From the NCBI GenBank assembly GCA_927910985.1, contig CAKMOP010000015.1, positions 1-8,239 on the forward strand: DNA of 8,239 bases, given 5' to 3'. Of the stretch, positions 1 to 6,050 are shown in pieces. Numbering within the stretch: position 1 is the stretch's first letter; each line of letters starts with the position of its first letter. The DNA comes from an uncultured Porphyromonas sp. GTDB lineage: Bacteria; Bacteroidota; Bacteroidia; Bacteroidales; Porphyromonadaceae. The notes below the pieces were generated by a model. The model saw only the letters and a list, made by a program, of their open reading frames with translations, was not told where the DNA came from and did not search any database. Position numbers and translations under genes: made by a program.

Positions 1-1411
1 CCATTCGGTGACCAGGAGAAGTCAGGATCGAGACTCTGCGAGCCATCGGTGATCTGGCGTGTCTGCCGTGTCTTGAGGTTGTAGACCATCAGCTTCTCTC
101 GCTGGTAGAGGAAGGCCACTTCGCTCCCATCAGGAGAGATAGAGGGGTACATCTTCTCGCCCTTGAGCGAGGGGATGAGCTTCTCGTCTCCGATGGCCAT
201 AGCGTTGGGGAAGTTCTGGTCTTCGCTGCGCCCTACCTTAGCGATGTAGAGATCCCAAGCACCATCTTGGTGCTGGCATAGACTACGGATTTGTTGTCTG
301 CGCCGAAGGAAAGACCACGTGCTGCCTGCGAGCCCTTGGTAATCTGTCGGGTCGTGGTGTAGTCGGTGGCAGTGACGAAGACATCGCCACGCGAGAGGAA
401 GGCGATCTGCTTGCCATCCGGAGAGACGGCTGCCGAGCCAAGCGTACGGCTCATCGAGAGGTGTAACTCTTCGTCAGCGGCAGGGTCTTTGGTGATGCGG
501 ATGGGGACACGCTGCTCGCTACGCCCTGGGATGAGGGTGTAAATCTCCCCCGCGTAGCCGAAGCATAGCAGGCCGTCGGCGGAGCTGGAAAGGAAGCGCA
601 CGGGGTCGCCCTTGAGGTGGGTCAGTGCCTTTGCTTCGGTAGCAGGTCCAGCCAATGCGCCTTCGTAGACGTTCATTGAGCCTCCATTGCGCTCGCTGAG
701 GAAGTAGAAGCTCTTACCGGTGGGGGCGTAGACGGGGTCACGGTCTTCGCCATCGTGGCGGGCAACGAAGCGGTAGGTCTTCTTGTCGAAGTCATATTCG
801 AGCAGGTCACGTGAGGCGGAAGAGGTATGATGCTTGCGCCATTCGTTCTCGAAGCTCTTGATTTCCTGGTAGAGGATACGGCGACCGTCACGACTGATGC
901 TCACGGCTTCGGCTGGGGTGGCGAGGATCTGCTCGGGGCGACCGCCCGTGACGGGGACGCGGTAGAGCTCAGTGAGCATCGCATTGGGGAAGAGTGCCGA
1001 GCTGGCAGGATCCTGGATGTGTGCCTTGAAGATCAGATAGCGACCATCGGGCGTGAAGGTCTGAGGTACTTCCTTCCCCGAGTGCGTCGTCAGCTGACGT
1101 GCTTTGCCCCCACCAGCAGACATCAGGTAGATGTTGGTGCCAGAGGAATTGCGGTCGGAGGTGAAGGCTATTTGCTTGCCATCGGGAGACCATACAGGGA
1201 AGCTCTCGTAGGCTTCGGTGGAGGTGAGTCGACGTGCCTCGCCACCGGTGCTGGGGACGGTGTAGATATCGCCTTGGTAAGCGAAGGCGATGGTCTTGCC
1301 ATCGGGAGAAATCGCTGGATAGCGCAGCCAGAGTGGGCGCTCTTGTGCTACGGCCGATAGGCTGGCTGTCGCGAGGAGCAGGCCACAGAGAAGGATTTTC
1401 TTTGTATCCAT
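1..1411 (-). CDS. Tricorn-like S41 family protease, N-terminal part, frameshifted
   Basis: This is the N-terminal ~470 residues of a large secreted peptidase; the rest lies beyond the left edge of the window. Residues 1-23 form a signal peptide (basic MDTKK, then a hydrophobic stretch ending in SAVAQ). It is followed by PD40/WD40-like beta-propeller repeats, each with an SPDGK-type turn: near residues 31-64, 72-109, 119-132 and 330-360. This matches the propeller domain of Bacteroidota tricorn-family proteases, whose PDZ and serine-protease S41 domains would follow. The frame breaks at about 263-268: the frame from the ATG stops at 233, but the next frame continues without a stop to position 1 with a further propeller repeat (YPSISPDGSEVAF). 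Restoring one G (AAGATGG to AAGGATGG) gives STKDGAWDLYIAKV and joins the two. Family membership is firm; the catalytic domain cannot be seen. The frameshift may be a sequencing error. Confidence 0.85.
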
Positions 1412-1455
1412 TGCTTATAGTGAATTGTGTACGCAGCGTGTGATGATGCTATCCT

Positions 1456-1463
1456 CAAAGATA
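1456..1463 (-). promoter_or_regulatory. -7 promoter box of the tricorn-like protease gene
   Basis: On the minus strand this reads TATCTTTG, an exact match to the Bacteroidota -7 consensus TAnnTTTG, about 45 bp ahead of the protease ATG at 1411. I see no convincing TTTG -33 element at the usual ~19-20 bp spacing, so the call rests on the -7 box and its position. Confidence 0.5.
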
Positions 1464-1583
1464 CGATAATTGCAGGGAGGTCGGCACTTTGCTCCGCTTT
1501 GCCAGTGACCCACCTCGCGAAGAAGGGACGGGGCGTGGGGGAAGCTGTCTACTATCGCTTTTCGTTTGTACGGGAGCGACCAA

Positions 1584-1671
1584 CTTTCCATCTGGTGGAA
1601 AGCAAACGTTCCACCTTTGGATAGTTTACTTTCCTCGGGAGGAATGGTTGCTTTCCGTGGGAGGTCTCTTG
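1584..1671. repeat. Degenerate ~22 bp tandem repeats, about four units
   Basis: The word CTTTCC (once CGTTCC) recurs at 1584, 1607, 1629 and 1651, a spacing of 23, 22 and 22 bp. The units share a pattern of CTTTCC, a short G-rich middle, then GGAA or similar. Unit 1 is a hairpin: CTTTCCA (1584-1590) and TGGAAAG (1596-1602) pair perfectly around a 5-base loop. Unit 3 has a smaller one: TTCCT (1631-1635) with AGGAA (1640-1644). The units have drifted, so copy number is approximate. The spacing of about two helical turns and internal dyads would suit repeated protein binding, or a decayed minisatellite of the kind carried by P. gingivalis BrickBuilt MITEs; neither is shown. Confidence 0.6.
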
Positions 1672-1680
1672 CGGAAGGGG

Positions 1681-1711
1681 TTGCATAGCTCGTGGCTTTG
1701 CTTTATCTTTG
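1681..1711 (+). promoter_or_regulatory. Promoter of the tRNA-Lys gene
   Basis: TTG at 1681-1683 and TATCTTTG at 1704-1711 match the Bacteroidota -33/-7 promoter (TTTG, about 19-20 bp, TAnnTTTG) in sequence and spacing. The tRNA-Lys 5' end is 57 bp downstream, which leaves room for a leader removed by RNase P. Confidence 0.7.
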
Positions 1712-1768
1712 CAGACGAAATCAATGAACCGTCGCTCACAAGGCGAAGAAACGGTAGATTTAAATGAT

Positions 1769-1841
1769 GACTCTGTAGCTCAGTTGGTAGAGCAAGTGAC
1801 TCTTAATCACTGGGTCGTGAGTTCGAGCCTCACCGGGGTCA
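1769..1841 (+). tRNA. tRNA-Lys (anticodon CUU)
   Basis: A 73-base cloverleaf. The acceptor stem pairs GACTCTG (1769-1775) with CGGGGTC (1834-1840), with several G-T pairs. The D-arm has GCTC/GAGC. The anticodon stem AGTGA/TCACT encloses loop CTCTTAA, putting CTT at 1802-1804, so it reads AAG (Lys). The T-arm is GTGAG/CTCAC with loop TTCGAGC. The discriminator is A1841; CCA is not encoded and must be added after transcription, as is usual in this phylum. Confidence 0.96.
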
Positions 1842-1844
1842 CGT

Positions 1845-1889
1845 AGAGTGGATGCATCTTCGTCGAAGTGTGTCCACTCTTTGTTTTCT
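1845..1889 (+). terminator. Rho-independent terminator after tRNA-Lys
   Basis: AGAGTGGA (1845-1852) pairs perfectly with TCCACTCT (1873-1880). The loop between them contains a further small hairpin (CTTC/GAAG), and a T-rich tail TTTGTTTTCT follows. It begins 4 bases after the tRNA, so tRNA-Lys is probably its own transcript, separate from the Ser-Phe pair. Confidence 0.75.
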
Positions 1890-1994
1890 CCGTGGTGTCT
1901 TGCTCCCCTTACTTACTCCTCGGCATTGTCGCCTTTCGTTACCAGGATGTAAGCAGTATCGATGACCTCGTTTTGGAAGGGATTTTGATAGAGA

Positions 1995-2026
1995 TTTGGT
2001 AGTATGGAATAAGCGTACTATCTTTG
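1995..2026 (+). promoter_or_regulatory. Promoter of the tRNA-Ser/tRNA-Phe pair
   Basis: TTTG (1995-1998) lies 20 bp ahead of TATCTTTG (2019-2026), a good match to the Bacteroidota -33/-7 pattern. It sits 30 bp ahead of tRNA-Ser. No other promoter-like box is visible before tRNA-Phe, which supports one transcript for both. Confidence 0.72.
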
Positions 2027-2056
2027 CAGTGCAATTCGAGAGCTACGAAGCGACAG

Positions 2057-2143
2057 GGAAGTGTGGGTGAGTGGCTGAAACCAGCAGTTTGCTAAACTGC
2101 CGTACGGGCAACCGTACCACGAGTTCGAATCTCGTCGCTTCCG
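2057..2143 (+). tRNA. tRNA-Ser (anticodon GCU)
   Basis: An 87-base class II tRNA. The acceptor stem is GGAAGTG (2057-2063) with CGCTTCC (2136-2142). The anticodon stem GCAGT/ACTGC holds loop TTGCTAA, anticodon GCT at 2091-2093, decoding AGC/AGU. The long variable arm is a clean hairpin, GTACGG (2102-2107) with CCGTAC (2112-2117). The T-arm is ACGAG/CTCGT around TTCGAAT. The discriminator is G2143, as expected for serine, and CCA is not encoded. Confidence 0.96.
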
Positions 2144-2168
2144 CTGTAGAGCTGCTAAGACTTATGTT

Positions 2169-2241
2169 GGTGCCATAGCTCAGTTGGTAGAGCAAAGGAC
2201 TGAAAATCCTTGTGTCCCCGGTTCGATTCCTGGTGGCACCA
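2169..2241 (+). tRNA. tRNA-Phe (anticodon GAA)
   Basis: A 73-base cloverleaf starting 25 bp after tRNA-Ser. The acceptor stem GGTGCCA (2169-2175) pairs with TGGCACC (2234-2240). The anticodon stem AAGGA/TCCTT holds loop CTGAAAA, anticodon GAA at 2202-2204. The discriminator is A2241 and CCA is not encoded. One oddity: the T-stem CCCGG/CCTGG has a C-T mismatch in its middle pair (2219 with 2231). A long open frame runs through this tRNA into the acyltransferase; its part inside the tRNA is fortuitous. Confidence 0.95.
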
Positions 2242-2246
2242 CAAAG

Positions 2247-2293
2247 AAGAAGAGAGGTATTACGACGCAGCAGCGTGTGATGCCTCTCTTCTT
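2247..2293 (+). terminator. Long hairpin after tRNA-Phe, probable terminator or attenuator
   Basis: AAGAAGAGAGG (2247-2257) pairs perfectly over 11 bp with CCTCTCTTCTT (2283-2293). The loop carries a small inner hairpin, ACGC/GCGT. The tail (TGCTCTACTC) is pyrimidine-rich but lacks a clean T-run, so termination may be partial. It starts 5 bases after the tRNA and ends 53 bases before the acyltransferase ATG. It therefore either closes the tRNA transcript or lets a fraction read through into the glycan genes. Confidence 0.55.
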
Positions 2294-2346
2294 TGCTCTA
2301 CTCTCGGTAGTTCATTCTCTACACTATCTCATTGTTCTCTCCCAGT

Positions 2347-3443
2347 ATGTCTACTATCCCCCCCCCCCCTCGAGGCTCCAGCGCTCCTCGAATATTGAGC
2401 TGCTGCGCATCGTGGCGATGCTCTTTATAATGTTGCTCCATCTGAATCGGGAAAATCTTGGTTTCCCTACAGAATCAATCTTTGTAGAGCGGCCAGTTTA
2501 TGCGTTGCTGTGGTCGTGGCTACGTACGATTAACCTTACAGGGGTAAATGTCTTTATCCTGATTTCAGGATACTTTGCAATTCGTCCTCGAGTGAACTCG
2601 GTGCTGTCGCTCTTTTTTCAGGGCGTTTTTTTACTCAGTTGGATTGTATGTCGTATGGGTGCTAATGAGGAAGACTACCTTTTCTTTGGAAGTGCTGTCA
2701 ATGAATCTCAGGCTGATGAAGGCATATTGATTCTTTGGTGGTTATGTGTGGCTAATGCTCCTTGCGCCGGTGCTTAATCGCTTTGTTGAGTCTGTTACTA
2801 AAAAAGAGTTCATCCTATTCTTGTTAGTTTTCTTCCTCTTTGTCTGTGGTGTGGAGTGGGGTATGAGAGCATCAGATCAGCTGCAGTGGGGGTATTCTGT
2901 ATTGTCTTTTGTTGGGATGTATTTTCTGGGACGCTATGTGCGGATTTACGGTGGTCGGTGGTGTAAGCTTGCCCACGGTATGACCTGTTGGTGTTCTTTG
3001 GAGCGACCTTGCTCTCGGCTCTTATTGTGTTCCTTTGCTATGGGGGGATTGGGCATGCTTTGGTATCTGGAGAAAGTCTGTTGATTCAAGTTTCGGCTTA
3101 TACGTCTCCTCTCTGTATCGTAGGAGCTTTGTCGTTGTTTCTATTCTTTAGTAAGCTGAAGTTTGGGCATATTCGTTGGATTAATTGGTTAGCAGCTTCC
3201 TCCTTTTCGGTCTACCTTCTTCATGAGGAGTCGATTACTCGTCTCCATTACCTGATGGTGCTTCCATATGTAGGGAGGCATTATAGTGGCGTCGTCTGGG
3301 GATTTGTGGTGGTGGGATTTCTGCTGGTGCTTTATGGTGCTGTCGCTCTGATTGATCAGCTGCGTCAGTTCCTATGGTCGAAGCTCTTTTTACCATTGGC
3401 TGCTCGCTTGGAGGAATATGTAATAAGCAGAGTAGAATCATAG
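2347..3443 (+). pseudogene. Acyltransferase-3 family membrane protein, broken in several places
   Basis: Members of this family move acetyl or other acyl groups across the inner membrane onto sugars of LPS, capsule or similar glycans. Recognisable pieces occur in order: RSSNIELLRIVAMLFIMLLH with the family's first-helix histidine, NVFILISGYFAI, GGYVWLMLLAPVLNRF, GMYFLGRYVRIYG, and NWLAASSFSVYLLHEES near the end. Hydrophobic helices are spread throughout. The pieces lie in different frames. The best start, ATG 2347, is out of frame with the body because of a C12 tract (13 or 10 Cs would fit). A T7 run at 2626-2632 shifts frame. TGG has become TGA at 2728-2730. One base is missing within 2967-2985 (GGG to GG fits). 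Repairing the indels gives 365 codons, normal for the family. An alternative in-frame start, ATG 2280, lies inside the upstream hairpin and is less likely. The gene is inactive as read. Confidence 0.82.
2358..2369 (+). repeat. Poly-C (12) tract in the acyltransferase start region
   Basis: Twelve consecutive Cs begin 9 bases after the ATG at 2347. With 12 Cs that ATG reads into a short dead frame. With 13 or 10 Cs it reads MSTIPPPPSRLQRSSNIELL and enters the acyltransferase. A tract this long just inside a surface-glycan gene is the classic layout of slipped-strand phase variation. Its true length may be uncertain because such runs are often misread. Confidence 0.8.
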
Positions 3444-3465
3444 GGCTTGACGACTTGATTATCCG

Positions 3466-3473
3466 TATCTTTG
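3466..3473 (+). promoter_or_regulatory. -7 promoter box of the first GT4 glycosyltransferase gene
   Basis: TATCTTTG is an exact Bacteroidota -7 match, identical to the boxes ahead of the tRNAs. It lies 43 bp before the ATG at 3517 and 22 bp after the acyltransferase stop at 3443. The nearest TTG (3447-3449) is only 16 bp upstream, short for a -33 element, so activity may be weak. It suggests the glycosyltransferases do not depend on transcription of the broken acyltransferase. Confidence 0.6.
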
Positions 3474-3516
3474 CGTGGAAGATAGGGCGTAGTTCCCAGG
3501 ATGATAACTGTATAGT

Positions 3517-4701
3517 ATGAAGATTGTCTATTGCCTCTTGGGTGTTTATAAGACAGGGGGTCTGGAGCGTATAACAGCTGCGAAAGTAAACTACTTCGCA
3601 TCAATAGGATATGAGGTGTATTTGGTTACATCAAGTCAGGCTGGGCGTGCTTTTCATTATGATATAGATCCGCGCGTGAAGCATATTGATCTGGATATAC
3701 GTCACGACTTGTATGAGAATTACCCCAAGCTCAAAGCCTATTGGGAGAGCCTGAAGAAGGGGCGATTGCATCGTAAGCGTCTGGAGCGTGTACTAAAGGA
3801 GATTCGCCCTGATATCACTATTGCTTCTGGTTATCACGAGAATAAATTCGTGTATAAGATCAAGGATGGTAGCCTGAAGGTTATAGAGCATCATTCTGCT
3901 AAATATTGGAATGTGTATCTCTATAGCTCGGTGCTAAATGCCATTCCAAATCCCAGCCTTTCGACAAAGTTGAGCTTCTATGTGCGCATGCTTTGGGGGC
4001 ATCTGATGACTCTGAAGTATAGTTGGTACGATTGGCATTATGATGTGCTCGTACTTCTGACAGAGCAGGATCGTCAAGGGTTTAAGTGGCATCGACATAC
4101 TGAAGCAATACCTAATCCTCGTCCAATGGAGTTTAATGAGGTAGCTAAGCTTGACGCTCCAGTCCTGTTAGCTGTGGGGAGATTGACCCCATCTAAGAAC
4201 TTTGGAGAACTTCTCTCTATTTGGGGCGGAATTGCACGAGACTATCCTGAGTGGAAGCTCTACATCATGGGGGGGGGCTATATGCAAGAGGGGCTGGAGT
4301 CTCAGATTAAGGAGCTGGGGATTGAATCGCAGGTAGTATTGCTGGGGGATGTTAGTGATGTGGCATCTTACTATCTGAGTTCTTCTATCTCTCTTTCTAC
4401 ATCTGCCTATGAAGGATTCCCTCTATTTATGCTGGAATCTATTACAGCTGGTCTGCCCTTGGTTTCTTATGCCTGTCCATGTGGTCCGCGTGATGTGATT
4501 AAAGATGGATACAATGGCTTCTTAATCGATATGGGTGATCGATCAGCATTTGCATCTCGGCTTAGAGCTTTGATGGATGATGTAGAGCTAAGAAAGAAAA
4601 TGGGGAGTAATGCCAGAGAAGTAGCAGAGTTATATACACCCGAGCGTGTGATGGAGCGATGGCGCTCTCTGTTTGTTTCTCTTCTCGAATCCCGCAAATA
4701 G
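3517..4701 (+). CDS. GT4-type glycosyltransferase (GT-B fold), intact
   Basis: This 394-residue cytoplasmic or membrane-associated enzyme transfers a sugar from an activated nucleotide donor to a growing glycan. The N-terminal acceptor domain opens with MKIVYCLLGVYKTGGLERIT, including the GG(L)E(R) loop near residues 14-18 seen in GT4 enzymes. The C-terminal donor domain starts around residue 215 (LLAVGRLTPSKNFGELL). It carries the glycine-rich IMGGGY loop at 250-255 and the EX7E motif, E299 and E307 in EGFPLFMLE, followed by GLPLVSY and the CGPRDVI segment. It begins right after its own -7 box and has no clear Shine-Dalgarno sequence. It is paralogous to the gene at 4883, same length and motif order. 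A G9 run lies in the glycine loop. Donor and acceptor sugars cannot be read from sequence. Confidence 0.93.
   Translation: MKIVYCLLGVYKTGGLERITAAKVNYFASIGYEVYLVTSSQAGRAFHYDIDPRVKHIDLDIRHDLYENYPKLKAYWESLKKGRLHRKRLERVLKEIRPDITIASGYHENKFVYKIKDGSLKVIEHHSAKYWNVYLYSSVLNAIPNPSLSTKLSFYVRMLWGHLMTLKYSWYDWHYDVLVLLTEQDRQGFKWHRHTEAIPNPRPMEFNEVAKLDAPVLLAVGRLTPSKNFGELLSIWGGIARDYPEWKLYIMGGGYMQEGLESQIKELGIESQVVLLGDVSDVASYYLSSSISLSTSAYEGFPLFMLESITAGLPLVSYACPCGPRDVIKDGYNGFLIDMGDRSAFASRLRALMDDVELRKKMGSNAREVAELYTPERVMERWRSLFVSLLESRK
4269..4277 (+). repeat. G9 homopolymer inside the first GT4 gene
   Basis: Nine Gs span the end of Met251 and Gly252-254 in the donor-domain IMGGGY loop. The frame is open at this length. 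A slip of one base would truncate the enzyme ahead of its EX7E motif, so the tract is a possible on/off switch. The glycine loop itself is a family feature, so the run may simply be codon choice. Confidence 0.6.
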
Positions 4702-4791
4702 CGTAGACAACACATATTCTCTAAGTTGGTATGCAACTATATCAACGATCTGAATCAAAGAGGCTTACCCAAGAATAGTAGTATGATGGGG

Positions 4792-4822
4792 ATAGAGAGC
4801 ATCTCAAGGGCATCGTCTCTAT
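4792..4822. other. Short inverted repeat between the two GT4 genes
   Basis: ATAGAGA (4792-4798) pairs with TCTCTAT (4816-4822) across a 17-base loop. The 181 bp gap (4702-4882) is otherwise featureless: no credible gene and no clear TAnnTTTG box, only a weak TATTCTGT near 4852. The hairpin lacks a T-run, so I do not call it a terminator; the second GT4 gene probably depends on read-through from 3466. Confidence 0.3.
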
Positions 4823-4882
4823 ATTAGTTGCTTTGTTGAGAGAGAACCGGACTATTCTGTTCCCTGCCATAATCAGGAAAAT

Positions 4883-6039
4883 ATGAAGATTGCTTATTGT
4901 ATCAAGAGCCTCCACGTAGCGGGTGGGATGGAGCGTGTCATCTCTGCTAAGGCTAATTATTTAGCAGAGCAGGGACATGAAGTCTTTATTATCACTACGG
5001 ATACTATGGGTCGAGAACCCTTCTTCCAGCTTAGTCCTTCTATCCATCAGGTTGACCTTGGTGTGAATTATGACTTGATGGATACTTCATCTCGGATGAG
5101 GAAGTACTGTTCTCTATATTTCTATAAGCGTCGTCACAAGCAGTTGCTTACGCGTTGTTTGCGTGAGCTCCGTCCAGATGTAGTGATCTCGACGGGTTAT
5201 CAAGACTTCTCCTTCCTCCCCTCGATTAAGGATGGTAGCATCAAAATCACAGAGAGCCATGGCTCGTGGGGTAAGACAGTTTCAGCTTATCGATTCCCTG
5301 CGACGAATTATTTTCGTCGTTTCCTCTCTTGGTATGCAGAGCGCTCTTTTGCACGCACGTCCGCTCGATATATGCGTACTGTGCTGCTTACTCACGAGGA
5401 TGCTGCCTTGTGGGGCGATCGTCTGAGGTGTGTCGAGGTGATTCATAATATCATGCCTATTACATCGGATCGTATCGCGCCTCTTCAGGCTAAGCGCTGT
5501 ATCGCTGTAGCTCGGTTTGCGCACGAAAAAAAACCTTCGAGATACTCTGGATATATGGGCAATGGTAAGCAAGAACCATCCTGACTGGCGCTTAGATATC
5601 TATGGTGAGGGCTATCTGCACGATCAGCTAATGCATCAGCTGCGAGAGCTTCACTTAGAGGATAGTTGCGCACTTCATGCCCCTACGGATACGATCACTG
5701 AAGAATACCTCTCCTCCTCCGTTCTCTTGATGACGTCTCAGACAGAGGGACTCCCTATGGTACTCTTAGAAGCGCAGGAGCTGGGTCTACCCTCAGTGTG
5801 CTATGCCTTCCTCTGTGGAGCACGTGATGTGATCGAGGAGGCCCCAGAGCCTCCTGGCTTTGTTGTCCCCTATGGAGATAAGGCTGCCTTTGCTGAGTGC
5901 TTGGAGCGCCTGATTGGAGATGAAGAGCTCCGCCTGCAGATGGGGCGTGCCGCGAAGGAAAATGCTCAGCGCCTTCGCTCCCGAAGTCATCCTACCTCAA
6001 TGGGATCGCCTCTTCCATTCCTTAGTTTCATCTAAATAG
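4883..6039 (+). CDS. Second GT4-type glycosyltransferase, two frameshifts
   Basis: This is a paralogue of the preceding glycosyltransferase (MKIAYCIKSLHVAGGMERVI at the start, same GG-ER loop). As read, the first frame stops at 5584. The donor domain continues in the next frame: a run of eight As at 5526-5533 needs seven to give ARFAHEKNLRDTLDIWAM. A second extra base, a C at 5972-5973, derails the C-terminus. Removing it gives QRFAPEVILPQWDRLFHSL and a TAG stop at 6037-6039. With both corrections the protein is 384 aa, close to its 394 aa neighbour, with the EX7E motif at E288 and E296 (EGLPMVLLE) and a GARDVIEE segment matching GPRDVIKD in the paralogue. AGGA at 4875-4878 is a weak ribosome site. 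The cluster position implies the same glycan pathway. Whether it is truly broken, phase-variable or misread is open. Confidence 0.85.
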
Positions 6040-6050
6040 CCCACTTGACT

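Larger units (their letters stand above)
1412..1768. other. Non-coding region between divergent protease and tRNA genes
   Basis: I find no credible gene in these ~357 bp; the short open frames have no recognisable protein features. The region holds the minus-strand promoter of the protease, a degenerate tandem-repeat patch (1584-1671) and the plus-strand promoter of the tRNA-Lys gene. Confidence 0.7.

Noticed and set aside
827..1360. 177-codon plus-strand open frame
   Set aside because: It is antisense to the protease propeller, which has clear repeats and a signal peptide; the plus frame has no recognisable features.
1427..1767. Short plus-strand open frames ahead of tRNA-Lys
   Set aside because: They cross the tandem repeats and promoter and lack a plausible start context or domain.
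2169..2241. Attachment site of an integrated element at tRNA-Phe
   Set aside because: I found no second copy of the tRNA 3' end and no integrase gene in the window.
2184..2346. Open frame starting inside tRNA-Phe and running into the acyltransferase
   Set aside because: The first part overlaps the tRNA and hairpin and has no family similarity; the acyltransferase begins after the poly-C tract.
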